A stretch of 64,000 nt of DNA from Indolivaga capnocytophagoides DSM 22835 (GTDB taxonomy: Bacteria; Bacteroidota; Bacteroidia; Bacteroidales; Dysgonomonadaceae), in assembly GCF_000426485.1 (NCBI RefSeq), contig NZ_AUFL01000014.1:97467-161466 (forward strand), written 5' to 3'. The notes beneath the pieces are model-generated. The model had not been told where the DNA came from. It saw only the letters and a list, made by a program, of their open reading frames with translations, and ran no database searches. The position numbers were made by a program, and so were the translations under genes. Shown here in pieces: positions 35,586-43,437 of the stretch. Numbering within the stretch: the first letter of the stretch is position 1; every line of letters starts with the position of its first letter.

Positions 35586-36740
35586 ATGAAATTTAGGAAA
35601 ATAGCATATCAACTTCATCTCTGGATCGGATTGGTTTCAGGAATTATTGTTTTTATCGTATGTCTTACGGGAGCCATTTGGGCTGTGGGTATAAACGGGT
35701 GGATCGGTTCTGCTAATGAAAGCCTGAAAGTTCCTGTCGAAGATTCCCGTTTATTGCTTCCATCCGAGTTATTCGAATTGTCGAAAGACAGTTTAAACGG
35801 GTATTCCCCCCAATCGATTTCTTATGGTAAAGGAGAAGCCGTATCCATCCGCTCATACGGAGACGATTACAGTTTGGAAATATCTGTAAATCCATATCAT
35901 GGAGATATTTTAAAAGTTAAAAACAATAGACAAGATGGAGAATACAAATATACATTCTGGGATTACATGAGATGGGGACACAGGGCTTTGTGGTTGCCAT
36001 GGGAGGTCGGTCGAGTAATTGTCAATTACGGAACACTTGCATTTGTAATAGTTCTCATTACAGGACTTATTATATGGTTTCCTAAATCAAAAAAAGCAGC
36101 GAAAAACAGACTTTGGTTCAATTGGAAAAAGACAACTCCTACAAAGCGAAGAATATTTGATCTGCACAGTGTTCTGGGATTTTATATTTGTTTTATTTTA
36201 TTAGCGGTTGCCATCACCGGCATGGTCTGGGGACTTGAATGGTGGTCGAAAGGTCTCTATAAAATAACATCCGGAGGAAAAGATCTACCGGAATGGAGAG
36301 TAGCCCAATCAGATTCGTTAAATATTAATAACGCAATGACCGTTTACTCAACCGTAGACCGTGTATTCGAAAAACTGGTCAGCGAGAATCCCGAAGCGGA
36401 GTATATAAATATAAGTATTCCGGATTCTACAGATAAAGCTTCAGCAGTAGGAGCAACTGTGTATATAAATAAAGATACATATTATAACTCTGATAGATAT
36501 TCTTTTGATCGTTATTCCCTTGAAGAGATAAAAATAGATGGTCCCTATAATGGAAAATATACAGAAGCTGACTTTGGAGATAAATTCCGTAGAATGAATT
36601 ATGAAATACATATTGGTGCGATATTCGGAACTCCGGGACGCATTCTGGTTTTTCTTTCAGCATTGTTCGGGGCTTCATTACCTGTATCAGGATTATACAT
36701 TTATATAAAAATGAGAGCTAAAAAGAAGAGAAAAAGATAA
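35586..36740 (+). CDS. PepSY-associated TM helix protein (PepSY_TM)
   Basis: 384-residue inner-membrane protein with four helices: about 10-33 (LWIGLVSGIIVFIVCLTGAIWAV), 140-162, 193-215 (FYICFILLAVAITGMVWGLEWW) and 350-372. Between helices are PepSY-like periplasmic domains, with conserved WDYMRWGHRALWLPWEVGR and LHSVLGFY. Members next to TonB receptors are thought to be ferric reductases or to help siderophore/heme iron release; that function is inferred from context. A terminator-like hairpin separates it from the DUF4374 gene. Confidence 0.9.
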   Translation: MKFRKIAYQLHLWIGLVSGIIVFIVCLTGAIWAVGINGWIGSANESLKVPVEDSRLLLPSELFELSKDSLNGYSPQSISYGKGEAVSIRSYGDDYSLEISVNPYHGDILKVKNNRQDGEYKYTFWDYMRWGHRALWLPWEVGRVIVNYGTLAFVIVLITGLIIWFPKSKKAAKNRLWFNWKKTTPTKRRIFDLHSVLGFYICFILLAVAITGMVWGLEWWSKGLYKITSGGKDLPEWRVAQSDSLNINNAMTVYSTVDRVFEKLVSENPEAEYINISIPDSTDKASAVGATVYINKDTYYNSDRYSFDRYSLEEIKIDGPYNGKYTEADFGDKFRRMNYEIHIGAIFGTPGRILVFLSALFGASLPVSGLYIYIKMRAKKKRKR

Positions 36741-36865
36741 AGAACGATAGAACTCTGAATAAGCATATCGAAAGGGTATTTTCGGTATTCATTGAAGAGT
36801 AATATTGTTGAACAGGATAGTTTGTGATGATATTAAAAATAAATTATTAGTCTGAGTCTTGATTA

Positions 36866-36894
36866 TTTGACTTAATATCTTGGCACGTATTTTG
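36866..36894 (+). promoter_or_regulatory. Candidate promoter of the metallo-hydrolase gene
   Basis: TTTG at 36866-36869 and TATTTTG at 36888-36894, 18 bases apart, approximate the Bacteroidetes -33/-7 pair (one base short in the -7 box). It is 25 bases before the ATG. Confidence 0.35.
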
Positions 36895-36919
36895 TTTTAT
36901 TATCTTTAAAATAATCTAC

Positions 36920-38053
36920 ATGACATCCCAAATAAAAAAGAGACTAAAACGGACGATGATAATTATACTTTCTATATTGGGCATACTTACTATTATTACA
37001 GTTATATTCCTGAATCAGGCTAATTTCGGTCGTACGCCCACCGGAGAACGCAAGGAAAGAGTAAATAACTCACCTAACTATCGAGATGGAAAGTTTCAGA
37101 ATCTGAGTGAAACTCCTCAACTGACAGGAGATAAGGGTTATGCCGCTATAATGTATGATTTTCTTTTTGGTGATTATAAGCGGGTGACACCAATCGGGGA
37201 GATTCCTTCTGTAAAAACTGACTTGTTAAATTTAGATCGCACAAAGGATGTACTTGTCTGGTTTGGTCATTCATCTTACTTCATTCAGATAGACGGTAAG
37301 CGGATATTAGCCGATCCCGTATTAGATGGAGTGGCTTCTCCAGTATCGTTTCTAAATAAGCCTTTCAAAGGGAGTGATGCGTATAAGACAAAAGATATAC
37401 CCGACATAGATTATCTGTTTATATCTCATGATCATTGGGATCATCTCGATTATGAGAGTGTAATGGCTCTGAAAGATCGTGTTGGAAAAATAATCTGTGC
37501 ACTTGGAGTCGGTGAACATTTCGAAAAATGGGGTTTTGATAAGGATAAGATTGTCGAACTGGATTGGAATGAAGAGGCTTCTTTGGGAGAAGGATTTGTA
37601 AGCTATTGTTTGCCTGCACGGCACTTCTCGGGTAGGGGATTATCTCCAAATCAATCATTGTGGGCCTCATTCTTACTGCAAACACCTTCAATGAAGATCT
37701 ATTTGGGAGGAGACAGCGGGTATGATACTCATTTCGAGCGGATAGGAAAACGATTTAGAGGCATAGATTTAGCAATCCTGGAGAATGGTCAATATGGATC
37801 GGGGTGGAAATATATACACATGATGCCTGATCAGGTTGTACAGGCAGCTAAAGACTTAAATGCAAAAGCATTATTGCCTGTGCATTCATCGAAATTCAAA
37901 TTGGCAAACCACCCTTGGGATGAGCCTTTGATACATGTTACCGAGACTGCAGAAAAAGAAAACCAACGCATATTGACACCGATGATCGGAGAAGTGGTTA
38001 ATCTGAAGGATAGCGTACAGGTTTTCTCTAAGTGGTGGGTCGGAATCGAATAG
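36920..38053 (+). CDS. MBL-fold metal-dependent hydrolase (UlaG/NAPE-PLD-like), membrane anchored
   Basis: 377 residues with an N-terminal membrane anchor (about 12-31, TMIIILSILGILTIITVIFL). The metallo-beta-lactamase fold is shown by FGHSSYFIQIDGKRILADPVL, the metal motif SHDHWDHLD (H170, H172, D174, H175), ARHFSGRG, YLGGDSGYDTHF and LPVHSSKFKLANHPWDEP. This pattern is that of the UlaG/NAPE-PLD branch, acting on phosphodiester or lactone substrates; the true substrate is unknown. Single gene. Confidence 0.88.
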   Translation: MTSQIKKRLKRTMIIILSILGILTIITVIFLNQANFGRTPTGERKERVNNSPNYRDGKFQNLSETPQLTGDKGYAAIMYDFLFGDYKRVTPIGEIPSVKTDLLNLDRTKDVLVWFGHSSYFIQIDGKRILADPVLDGVASPVSFLNKPFKGSDAYKTKDIPDIDYLFISHDHWDHLDYESVMALKDRVGKIICALGVGEHFEKWGFDKDKIVELDWNEEASLGEGFVSYCLPARHFSGRGLSPNQSLWASFLLQTPSMKIYLGGDSGYDTHFERIGKRFRGIDLAILENGQYGSGWKYIHMMPDQVVQAAKDLNAKALLPVHSSKFKLANHPWDEPLIHVTETAEKENQRILTPMIGEVVNLKDSVQVFSKWWVGIE

Positions 38054-38075
38054 ACTCCTTGTTTTGTAAAATTAC

Positions 38076-38083
38076 TATCTTTG
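38076..38083 (+). promoter_or_regulatory. Candidate -7 box directly before GNAT gene
   Basis: TATCTTTG fits TAnnTTTG and ends 6 bases before the ATG at 38090, again implying a very short leader. Confidence 0.35.
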
Positions 38084-38089
38084 GGATAC

Positions 38090-38539
38090 ATGAAGATAAT
38101 ATCTGTACGGGAACATCCTGAATATAAAGACAGGATCATCGTTTTCTTGCAAAAGAGCTGGTCTGAAGTTTTGCCGGAAATATATAGAGATTGTATTGAA
38201 CATAGCATTGGTTCTCCCAACCCTTTACCGCAATGGTATGTTTTGGAGTCAGAAGGTCTGTTTATTGGCTGTGCCGGGTTGATAACGAATGATTTTATAA
38301 GTAGAATGGATCTGTATCCTTGGTTAGCAGCTGTATTTGTCGATGAGCGATTCCGAGGAAATGGATATGCCCATTTGCTTATAGAGAAAGCAAAAGAAGA
38401 TGCGAAAAAAGCAGGGTTTACGAAGTTGTATTTATCTACCGATCATATAGGCTATTATGAGAAATATGGTTGGAAATACATAGGGAACGGTTATCACCCA
38501 TGGGAAGAGCAATCGAGAATTTATGAAATAACTTTATAA
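38090..38539 (+). CDS. GNAT family N-acetyltransferase
   Basis: Acetyl-CoA-dependent acetyltransferase of 149 residues. The acetyl-CoA loop is seen in AAVFVDERFRGNGYAHLLIEKAKEDAKKAG (motif A, R-G-N-G-Y), followed by LYLSTDHIGYYEKYGWKYIG (motif B). The ATG at 38090 is preferred over an in-frame TTG at 38081. Substrate unknown. Ends at a shared bidirectional terminator. Confidence 0.9.
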   Translation: MKIISVREHPEYKDRIIVFLQKSWSEVLPEIYRDCIEHSIGSPNPLPQWYVLESEGLFIGCAGLITNDFISRMDLYPWLAAVFVDERFRGNGYAHLLIEKAKEDAKKAGFTKLYLSTDHIGYYEKYGWKYIGNGYHPWEEQSRIYEITL

Positions 38540-38578
38540 ATAAAAGCTGAACAACACTCTGTTATTCAGCTTTTATTT
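38538..38578. terminator. Bidirectional terminator between GNAT and AraC/GyrI genes
   Basis: Fourteen-base perfect arms AAATAAAAGCTGAA (38538-38551) and TTCAGCTTTTATTT (38565-38578), with an inner AACA/TGTT pair. A/T-rich outer arms give U-tracts on both strands. It serves the two convergent genes. Confidence 0.9.
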
Positions 38579-38594
38579 TATCAGGAACTTATTT

Positions 38595-39539
38595 TTACAA
38601 CGGTTTTACCGGAATACATATATCCACAATGAATTTATGCTCAGGGTGTTCGTTGTAATCATTGTGATACAATTCGTAAGTGGAACCTTCTCCCGGTTGA
38701 TATCCGCTTTCGGTCAGCCATGAGCACATGGTATTCCATGCCAGCTCGAATTCGGTTTCTTTAATTTCGAAATGTCCGATAGCATATTTTCCTGCTGAAA
38801 CGGTTGATTTTCCAATTTCACCTTCAACCTTTACATCTTTTTCTACAATGATGCTGGCATCCTGACGCACTTTTTCGACACCTGTGACTGCAGGATCATC
38901 ATGATAAACAGTAACTGTTTTAGTAGAAGAAGTCACAAGACCTCTGGGAACAGCCCATTTAAATAGCTTCTCGTAGGCTTGACCGATCTTATTAAATGCA
39001 CCCATATGGCGACAATAAATAAGGTTTAGTTCAGGCATTTGTTTGATTTCAATTTTTGTGTCCATAATTATTAATTCATTTAGTTCGACACTGCAAATTT
39101 GCTCATTTACCTGCTGTATATTTTTACCTATTTTGCTAATCGGTTTACAATTCTTGCTATATCTGATTCCGTTCTTAATATATATTGCTTTATCAAGCCG
39201 GCGAAACTCTTTAGCACTTACTCCGAAAAAAGATTTGAATGCTCTGCTGAAAGATGAGACATTTATAAATCCACACCGGAAAGCAATTTCGCTAATAGTA
39301 TCTTTAGTGCTATCTTGCAATAGTACCGCTGCTCTTTCGAGCCTGATACGGGATACGAAGTTATTGGGCGTTTCTCCGGTAATGAATGTAAAGATCCGAT
39401 GGAAATGATAAGGCGAGAATGATGCAATATCGGCCATTACGGATAAATCAATAACTTGACTTATATTTTTACCAATATAATCCATTACCCTGTTGATACG
39501 TGCTGTATACTCCTGTCTGCTTAATTCTTTATAATCCAT
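38595..39539 (-). CDS. AraC-family regulator with GyrI-like effector domain
   Basis: 314 residues. An N-terminal AraC double helix-turn-helix (about 10-112: ISQVIDLSVMADIASFSPYHFHRIFTFITGETPNNFVSRIRLERAA and ISEIAFRCGFINVSSFSRAFKSFFG) is joined to a C-terminal GyrI/SOUL-like ligand domain (about 160-314: LNLIYCRHMGAFNKIGQAYEKLFKWA, AGKYAIGHFEI, HKFIVDICIPVKPL). This is the Rob/SoxS-like arrangement used for binding drugs or small amphipathic molecules. Targets unknown. Confidence 0.92.
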   Translation of the reverse strand: MDYKELSRQEYTARINRVMDYIGKNISQVIDLSVMADIASFSPYHFHRIFTFITGETPNNFVSRIRLERAAVLLQDSTKDTISEIAFRCGFINVSSFSRAFKSFFGVSAKEFRRLDKAIYIKNGIRYSKNCKPISKIGKNIQQVNEQICSVELNELIIMDTKIEIKQMPELNLIYCRHMGAFNKIGQAYEKLFKWAVPRGLVTSSTKTVTVYHDDPAVTGVEKVRQDASIIVEKDVKVEGEIGKSTVSAGKYAIGHFEIKETEFELAWNTMCSWLTESGYQPGEGSTYELYHNDYNEHPEHKFIVDICIPVKPL

Positions 39540-39634
39540 AATGATATAAATTTGTAAATATACAGGATTTTAGAGCATCTGTCTTTGCGAATCTTGCTGA
39601 TATATAAGTCCCCGTGTTGTCTTTTTTTTCTGTA

Positions 39635-40282
39635 TTATAGATTCTTTATTAATTCTTCGATATCGACTCTGCTCGTGTAATCAGCATCAACAAAGCTATA
39701 AGTAATATTGTAATCTTTATCGATGACAAAAACCGCAGGTATGGGAAGTGCATTTTGATTATTGCCATTATGCACGTTTAGGTCAATGCCCAACTGTAAG
39801 TAATAAGGTACGACAAAATCTTGTAAATTGAAGGAGATACCAAACTGATTTGCCAGAGTATTATCTTTATCAAATAGAATATCAAATGATAGCTGATTTT
39901 TTTCTCTCATATCAGAACTGTATTCTTGTTTTTGGGGTGAAACAGCAATTAATTTAGCTTTCTTATTTTCTATTCGAGAGAGTGCTTCTTGTAATGCCCT
40001 TAACTCCAAATTGCAATAAGGGCACCAGTCTCCTCTGAAAAATACCAGAATAATCTTATCGTATTCACCTAATAGATTATCAGAGTTTATAGTCTTTCCT
40101 TGGGATGATTTTAAACTAAAAGAACGGGCTTTCATTCCTTTTCTGAAAGAGCGATCCTCTATCCTATCTTTTTTCAAATCGGCAATTGAATCAGCAAAAG
40201 CATTCAGTATTTCCTGAGGAAGCTGTGAAGACATTGTTTGATTCAGATTTTCGATTTGTTTTTGTAGATTTGTCATATTCAT
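39635..40282 (-). CDS. AhpC/TSA-family peroxiredoxin-like protein
   Basis: 215-residue thioredoxin-fold protein. After an N-terminal helical region (1-60) the core has KIILVFFRGDWCPYCNLELRAL with Cys87 and Cys90 in a CxxC, then LIAVSPQK, FDILFDKDNTLANQFGISF and PAVFVIDKDYNITYSFVDADYTSR. This is the pattern of alkyl hydroperoxide reductase/thiol-specific antioxidant proteins, reducing peroxides at the expense of thioredoxin-like donors. Divergent from the HxlR regulator, which may control it. Confidence 0.88.
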   Translation of the reverse strand: MNMTNLQKQIENLNQTMSSQLPQEILNAFADSIADLKKDRIEDRSFRKGMKARSFSLKSSQGKTINSDNLLGEYDKIILVFFRGDWCPYCNLELRALQEALSRIENKKAKLIAVSPQKQEYSSDMREKNQLSFDILFDKDNTLANQFGISFNLQDFVVPYYLQLGIDLNVHNGNNQNALPIPAVFVIDKDYNITYSFVDADYTSRVDIEELIKNL

Positions 40283-40363
40283 TTGTTTAAGTAATAGTAA
40301 ATATTTAATGTTGTATTTTATGAAAACTGACTATTGCTGTTATATTTGAATGGATGATAAATT

Positions 40364-40374
40364 GGTCTGAGATC
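40364..40374 (+). promoter_or_regulatory. GGTCTGAGACC-type element (copy 5, ahpC-like/hxlR gap)
   Basis: GGTCTGAGATC preceded by GATGATAAATT and followed by ATAAAATC. The left flank GATAAAT matches copies 1 and 2. Unlike the others it is 80-90 bases from either divergent gene start. Confidence 0.5.
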
Positions 40375-40420
40375 ATAAAATCGTTTAGCAAAACTCTATA
40401 TTTTAGTTGAGATGTACAAT

Positions 40421-40440
40421 AACGCATATTTTTATGCGGT
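40421..40440. promoter_or_regulatory. Dyad AACGCATA/TATGCGGT, possible HxlR operator
   Basis: Half-sites CGCATA (40423-40428) and TATGCG (40433-40438) form a dyad around TTTT, 24 bases before the HxlR ATG. HxlR-type regulators bind such inverted repeats near their own and divergent promoters; the assignment is inferred. Confidence 0.4.
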
Positions 40441-40463
40441 AGAGATAAAAAAGTCACTATTTG

Positions 40464-40787
40464 ATGAAAGAAGGTAAAAGAGCCATTGTCGATAAAATAT
40501 GTCCTCTTGAAATTGCTGTAAATACAATATCCGGAAAATGGAAGATCCCTATTCTCTGGCAAATGAACGAAGGTAAAAAGCGTCCGAGCGAATTTCTTCG
40601 GGGCATTGAAAATGTTGACAGACGAGTATTGAATCAGCAGTTAAAAGAAATGGAAGCTGACGGCCTTATTGTTAGAAAATCATTTAACGAGTTACCTCCT
40701 CGGGTAGAATACACTTTGACCGAACTTGGAAATAAATTAGTGAAGGTACTTTGGGAACTAAACGAATGGGGTAAGTTGTTGATATAG
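40464..40787 (+). CDS. HxlR-family winged-helix regulator
   Basis: 107-residue MarR-like regulator. The N-terminal Cys in ICPLEIAVNTISGKWKIPILWQM, the LRGIENVDRRVLNQQLKEMEADGLIVRK recognition region and PPRVEYTLTELGNKL wing are characteristic. The single Cys near residue 15 is used as a redox or aldehyde sensor in some family members. The ATG at 40464 follows an in-frame TTG at 40461. Divergent from the peroxiredoxin gene, suggesting redox-linked control. Confidence 0.93.
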   Translation: MKEGKRAIVDKICPLEIAVNTISGKWKIPILWQMNEGKKRPSEFLRGIENVDRRVLNQQLKEMEADGLIVRKSFNELPPRVEYTLTELGNKLVKVLWELNEWGKLLI

Positions 40788-41043
40788 TTATTGTTTTCTG
40801 ATTTAACAACGTTATTAGCTTTCATTTACGAATGACTAATGGCTTTTTATGATATTACACAGAATTAGTTATGACTTATTGGCGAGTAAAAGAATCACTT
40901 GTTGTGTAAAAGAGGGTAGTTATTGAAAGAGTAAAACCGTAAAACATCTGTCTAATAAAGAGTCTTTTATTCTTAAATCTGGAATAGTCATAACTTAATA
41001 TGGAGCTGCCGATAAAACAGTTTATGTTCGTTTTAAATTATGT

Positions 41044-41556
41044 CTATGAAACTCTTAATTTGTAAAAAGGATGATATAGGCCTGTTGGCTCATAAAACTG
41101 AATATCTATTTGTCCAAATCCTAGTTTAGCTAATAATTTTTGAGAGGCTTCGTTATTTGGATTGTGTCCTGCATATATATTCTTAGCATGCAGTTCCTCC
41201 AATGCATAACGGATGCAATGCAGTGCTGATTCCCCGGCATATCCGTTGCCCCAAAATTCAGGCAGCAGCTGGAATCCTAATTCATAAGAATCTTCTTCTT
41301 TGCGAGGTTTTAATCCGCAGCAACCCATGAATTGAGTTGTACTTAATTCGTATAGTTTCCAGTATTGAACATGATGTGTTTTATAATTATTGATTTCTGT
41401 TTCTAATCTTACCCTTATTTGTTCTTCATTATAGAACCCATTGGATGAAAGATATTTCATCACTTCCTTGTTTCCCCATAAGGCATAAGCCAGTTCCAAG
41501 TCAGTTTCTTTCCATAAAGATAATCCGATCCGATTTGTTTGACAGATAATGTTCAT
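41044..41556 (-). CDS. GNAT acetyltransferase, RimJ/RimL type
   Basis: 170 residues with QTNRIGLSLWKETDLELAYALWGNKEVMKYL at the N-terminus, ELGFQLLPEFWGNGYAGESALHCIRYALEEL (acetyl-CoA loop) and IYAGHNPNNEASQKLLAKLGF, the typical RimJ/RimL pattern for protein N-terminal or small-molecule acetylation. ATG at 41556 chosen over a TTG 6 bases upstream. Preceded by a terminator for the upstream methyltransferase, so it is separately transcribed. Confidence 0.9.
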   Translation of the reverse strand: MNIICQTNRIGLSLWKETDLELAYALWGNKEVMKYLSSNGFYNEEQIRVRLETEINNYKTHHVQYWKLYELSTTQFMGCCGLKPRKEEDSYELGFQLLPEFWGNGYAGESALHCIRYALEELHAKNIYAGHNPNNEASQKLLAKLGFGQIDIQFYEPTGLYHPFYKLRVS

Positions 41557-41711
41557 AACCAATATTTAGACGCTATTTTTATTTTCTGCAGATCCTTGTA
41601 AATACATAGGATGCTTATCTTTGATAAAGATAGTTATAATAGTTATTTCAGAGAACGATCTGTTTTCCTAATTAAGGACTTATATGCCTTATCTTTTTTA
41701 TTCCTCACCCG

Positions 41712-41750
41712 AAAAAAGTGCAGATACTCTTACTCAAAGAATACCTGCAC
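41712..41750 (-). terminator. Terminator after methyltransferase gene
   Basis: On the minus strand GTGCAGGTATTCTT pairs with AAGAGTATCTGCAC around TGAGT (41718-41750), with one bulge/mismatch and one wobble pair, followed by TTTTTT (41712-41717). A standard intrinsic terminator. Confidence 0.85.
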
Positions 41751-41784
41751 CATTTAAATAGAAGTTAGAATTTTATTCTGTTTG

Positions 41785-42606
41785 TCAATTATTGAAAGAA
41801 TTTCTCTCTACTTTTTTTGCGATGAAAAATGTGTAGCCATAGAATTCCTTGTATTTACGGTATAATACTTCTTCATGGCTTTGAGATGCTGCTAGTTCTT
41901 CTGCCATTTTATTGCCTGTGTGGCTATTTAGAAATATTTTTGTAGCTGTGAGTTTTGGTGCAAAATAATTCTCTGTCCAACAGGTTTCAGGAAAAACAAA
42001 AGTGGCAACAGGAAGATATCCAGCCTTGTGTATCTTAGCTGTCTGATTCGGAATAGTATCTATTTCTGAATAAGCATCCACCCAAAAATCATTGATTTCG
42101 GTAGGGCGTTCGTCTGTAAACCACGAACTTTCAGATACAGCAATATAGCCTCCTGTTTTCAAATACTTACGCCACTCTTTGAGTCCTCGTTCGAAGCCGA
42201 TATTGTAAATGGCACCTTCACTCCAGATAAGGTCTAGAGACTCCTCTTCAAAAGGGAGCTCATTAATCATAGAGGCTACAATTCCTTTTACTCTATTTTG
42301 TACACCTAAGTGCTCGGCATTGCGATTAAGGATATCGATAAAGTCGGGGAACAGATCAAGTGCAGTAATTTTTCCATGGACATGTTTGGCGAGTGTCATT
42401 GTTTGTCCTCCTGTGCCGCAACCTATATCCGCAATAAGGGATGTCTCGGTCAGATTGTCTATAAAGCTCAAAGCTTTAAGAGTTACATCGGGGCTGCCGG
42501 GGCCTTGCCGTTCCATATTTGAAAAAAAATCGCAGATTAAACTAAAATCGAAATCGTGTATTGTTTTATTTTCGTTACTCATTTCATTATTTGTATTTGC
42601 ATACAT
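41785..42606 (-). CDS. Class I SAM-dependent methyltransferase
   Basis: 273 residues with motif [20 protein letters not shown] (about 57-76), [17 protein letters not shown] (motif II), [15 protein letters not shown] (motif IV) and [15 protein letters not shown]. The sequence [20 protein letters not shown] before motif I is shared with small-molecule methyltransferases of the UbiE/Methyltransf_11 kind. Substrate unknown. Start at 42606; a second Met at residue 9 (MSNENK) is also plausible. Confidence 0.88.
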   Translation of the reverse strand: MYANTNNEMSNENKTIHDFDFSLICDFFSNMERQGPGSPDVTLKALSFIDNLTETSLIADIGCGTGGQTMTLAKHVHGKITALDLFPDFIDILNRNAEHLGVQNRVKGIVASMINELPFEEESLDLIWSEGAIYNIGFERGLKEWRKYLKTGGYIAVSESSWFTDERPTEINDFWVDAYSEIDTIPNQTAKIHKAGYLPVATFVFPETCWTENYFAPKLTATKIFLNSHTGNKMAEELAASQSHEEVLYRKYKEFYGYTFFIAKKVERNSFNN

Positions 42607-43021
42607 GCGAAGACATTACAATGCTTCAGCCATTGTACACAGATTAAAAACTAAATTGTAATAATATAGAAAATACCCTCGAAAAGATTTATCCGAGAGA
42701 AAACGAAAGGACAATCTGTACTAGGAATACAGATTGTTTACTACACCAAATCCGATTTAGAGATCTTAGTCATCTTTCAAAGATATGCAAAATATCTTAT
42801 AGTTGGTGTCAATCGTCTTCATTTGGACAGATATAGCGGGAATAGTTTTGCTCCTGATGGAAATTGATACATAGATAACAAGGTTGGTCTTAACTTTTGT
42901 GCCAGTCAAAAGTCATGTGTACATAAACGAGTTGTTGGTGTAATCAGCACAGTATACTTCTACCGTAGGTTACCGATAGAAGTCACTGAGCTTAAAGTTT
43001 TGTAAAGATGAAGGAGAGCAT
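42607..43021. other. Gene-free stretch with several inverted repeats
   Basis: 415 bases without a convincing frame. It holds a perfect 10-base stem ACAATCTGTA / TACAGATTGT (42711-42737) and a longer-range pair ACACCAA (42743-42749) with TTGGTGT (42803-42809). No conserved RNA family was recognised. It may be a decayed gene or a structured untranslated region. Confidence 0.4.
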
Positions 43022-43291
43022 TTAGGTGTGTTTTCGAACCTTTCGTATAAATTTGTAGGCATTTAATGAGACATCCTCATAAATACTGTTGTATGCATCC
43101 CTTGAAGAAGCAAGTTGCTGTAATAAAAGATCATATTGGTTAAGGCTATCCTCCAGACGGACCAACTCTGTCTCCAGAATTTTACCTTCATCAATAATCT
43201 CTTCATTAGAGCTTTTTTGCGATAGCTCTTTCAGTTTTTCCAAGCGTTCAGTCAAAAACTTATGTTTTTGTTTATTTATGCCTACAATCAT
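43022..43291 (-). CDS. Small coiled-coil hypothetical protein
   Basis: 89 residues, not recognised. Rich in Lys, Glu and Leu with heptad-like spacing (FLTERLEKLKELSQKS, LETELVRLEDSLNQYDLLLQQL), so probably an alpha-helical hairpin or coiled coil, ending in a basic KFIRKVRKHT tail. No signal peptide. It lies alone, minus strand, between the methyltransferase and the protease gene. It may be a genuine small gene because the frame is open and starts with ATG, but I cannot assign a role. Confidence 0.55.
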   Translation of the reverse strand: MIVGINKQKHKFLTERLEKLKELSQKSSNEEIIDEGKILETELVRLEDSLNQYDLLLQQLASSRDAYNSIYEDVSLNAYKFIRKVRKHT

Positions 43292-43437
43292 ATCGTTATT
43301 TGTGTATTATAATACCATTCATCCAGCCTTGTCAGGTCAGAGAGTCAATCGGATCCAGTCATTATTGTTTTTCTTATATTTTCGTCCACGTTTTTCCCAT
43401 GTTGATAATGAATATTTACTTTCAAATTAAAGATCGT

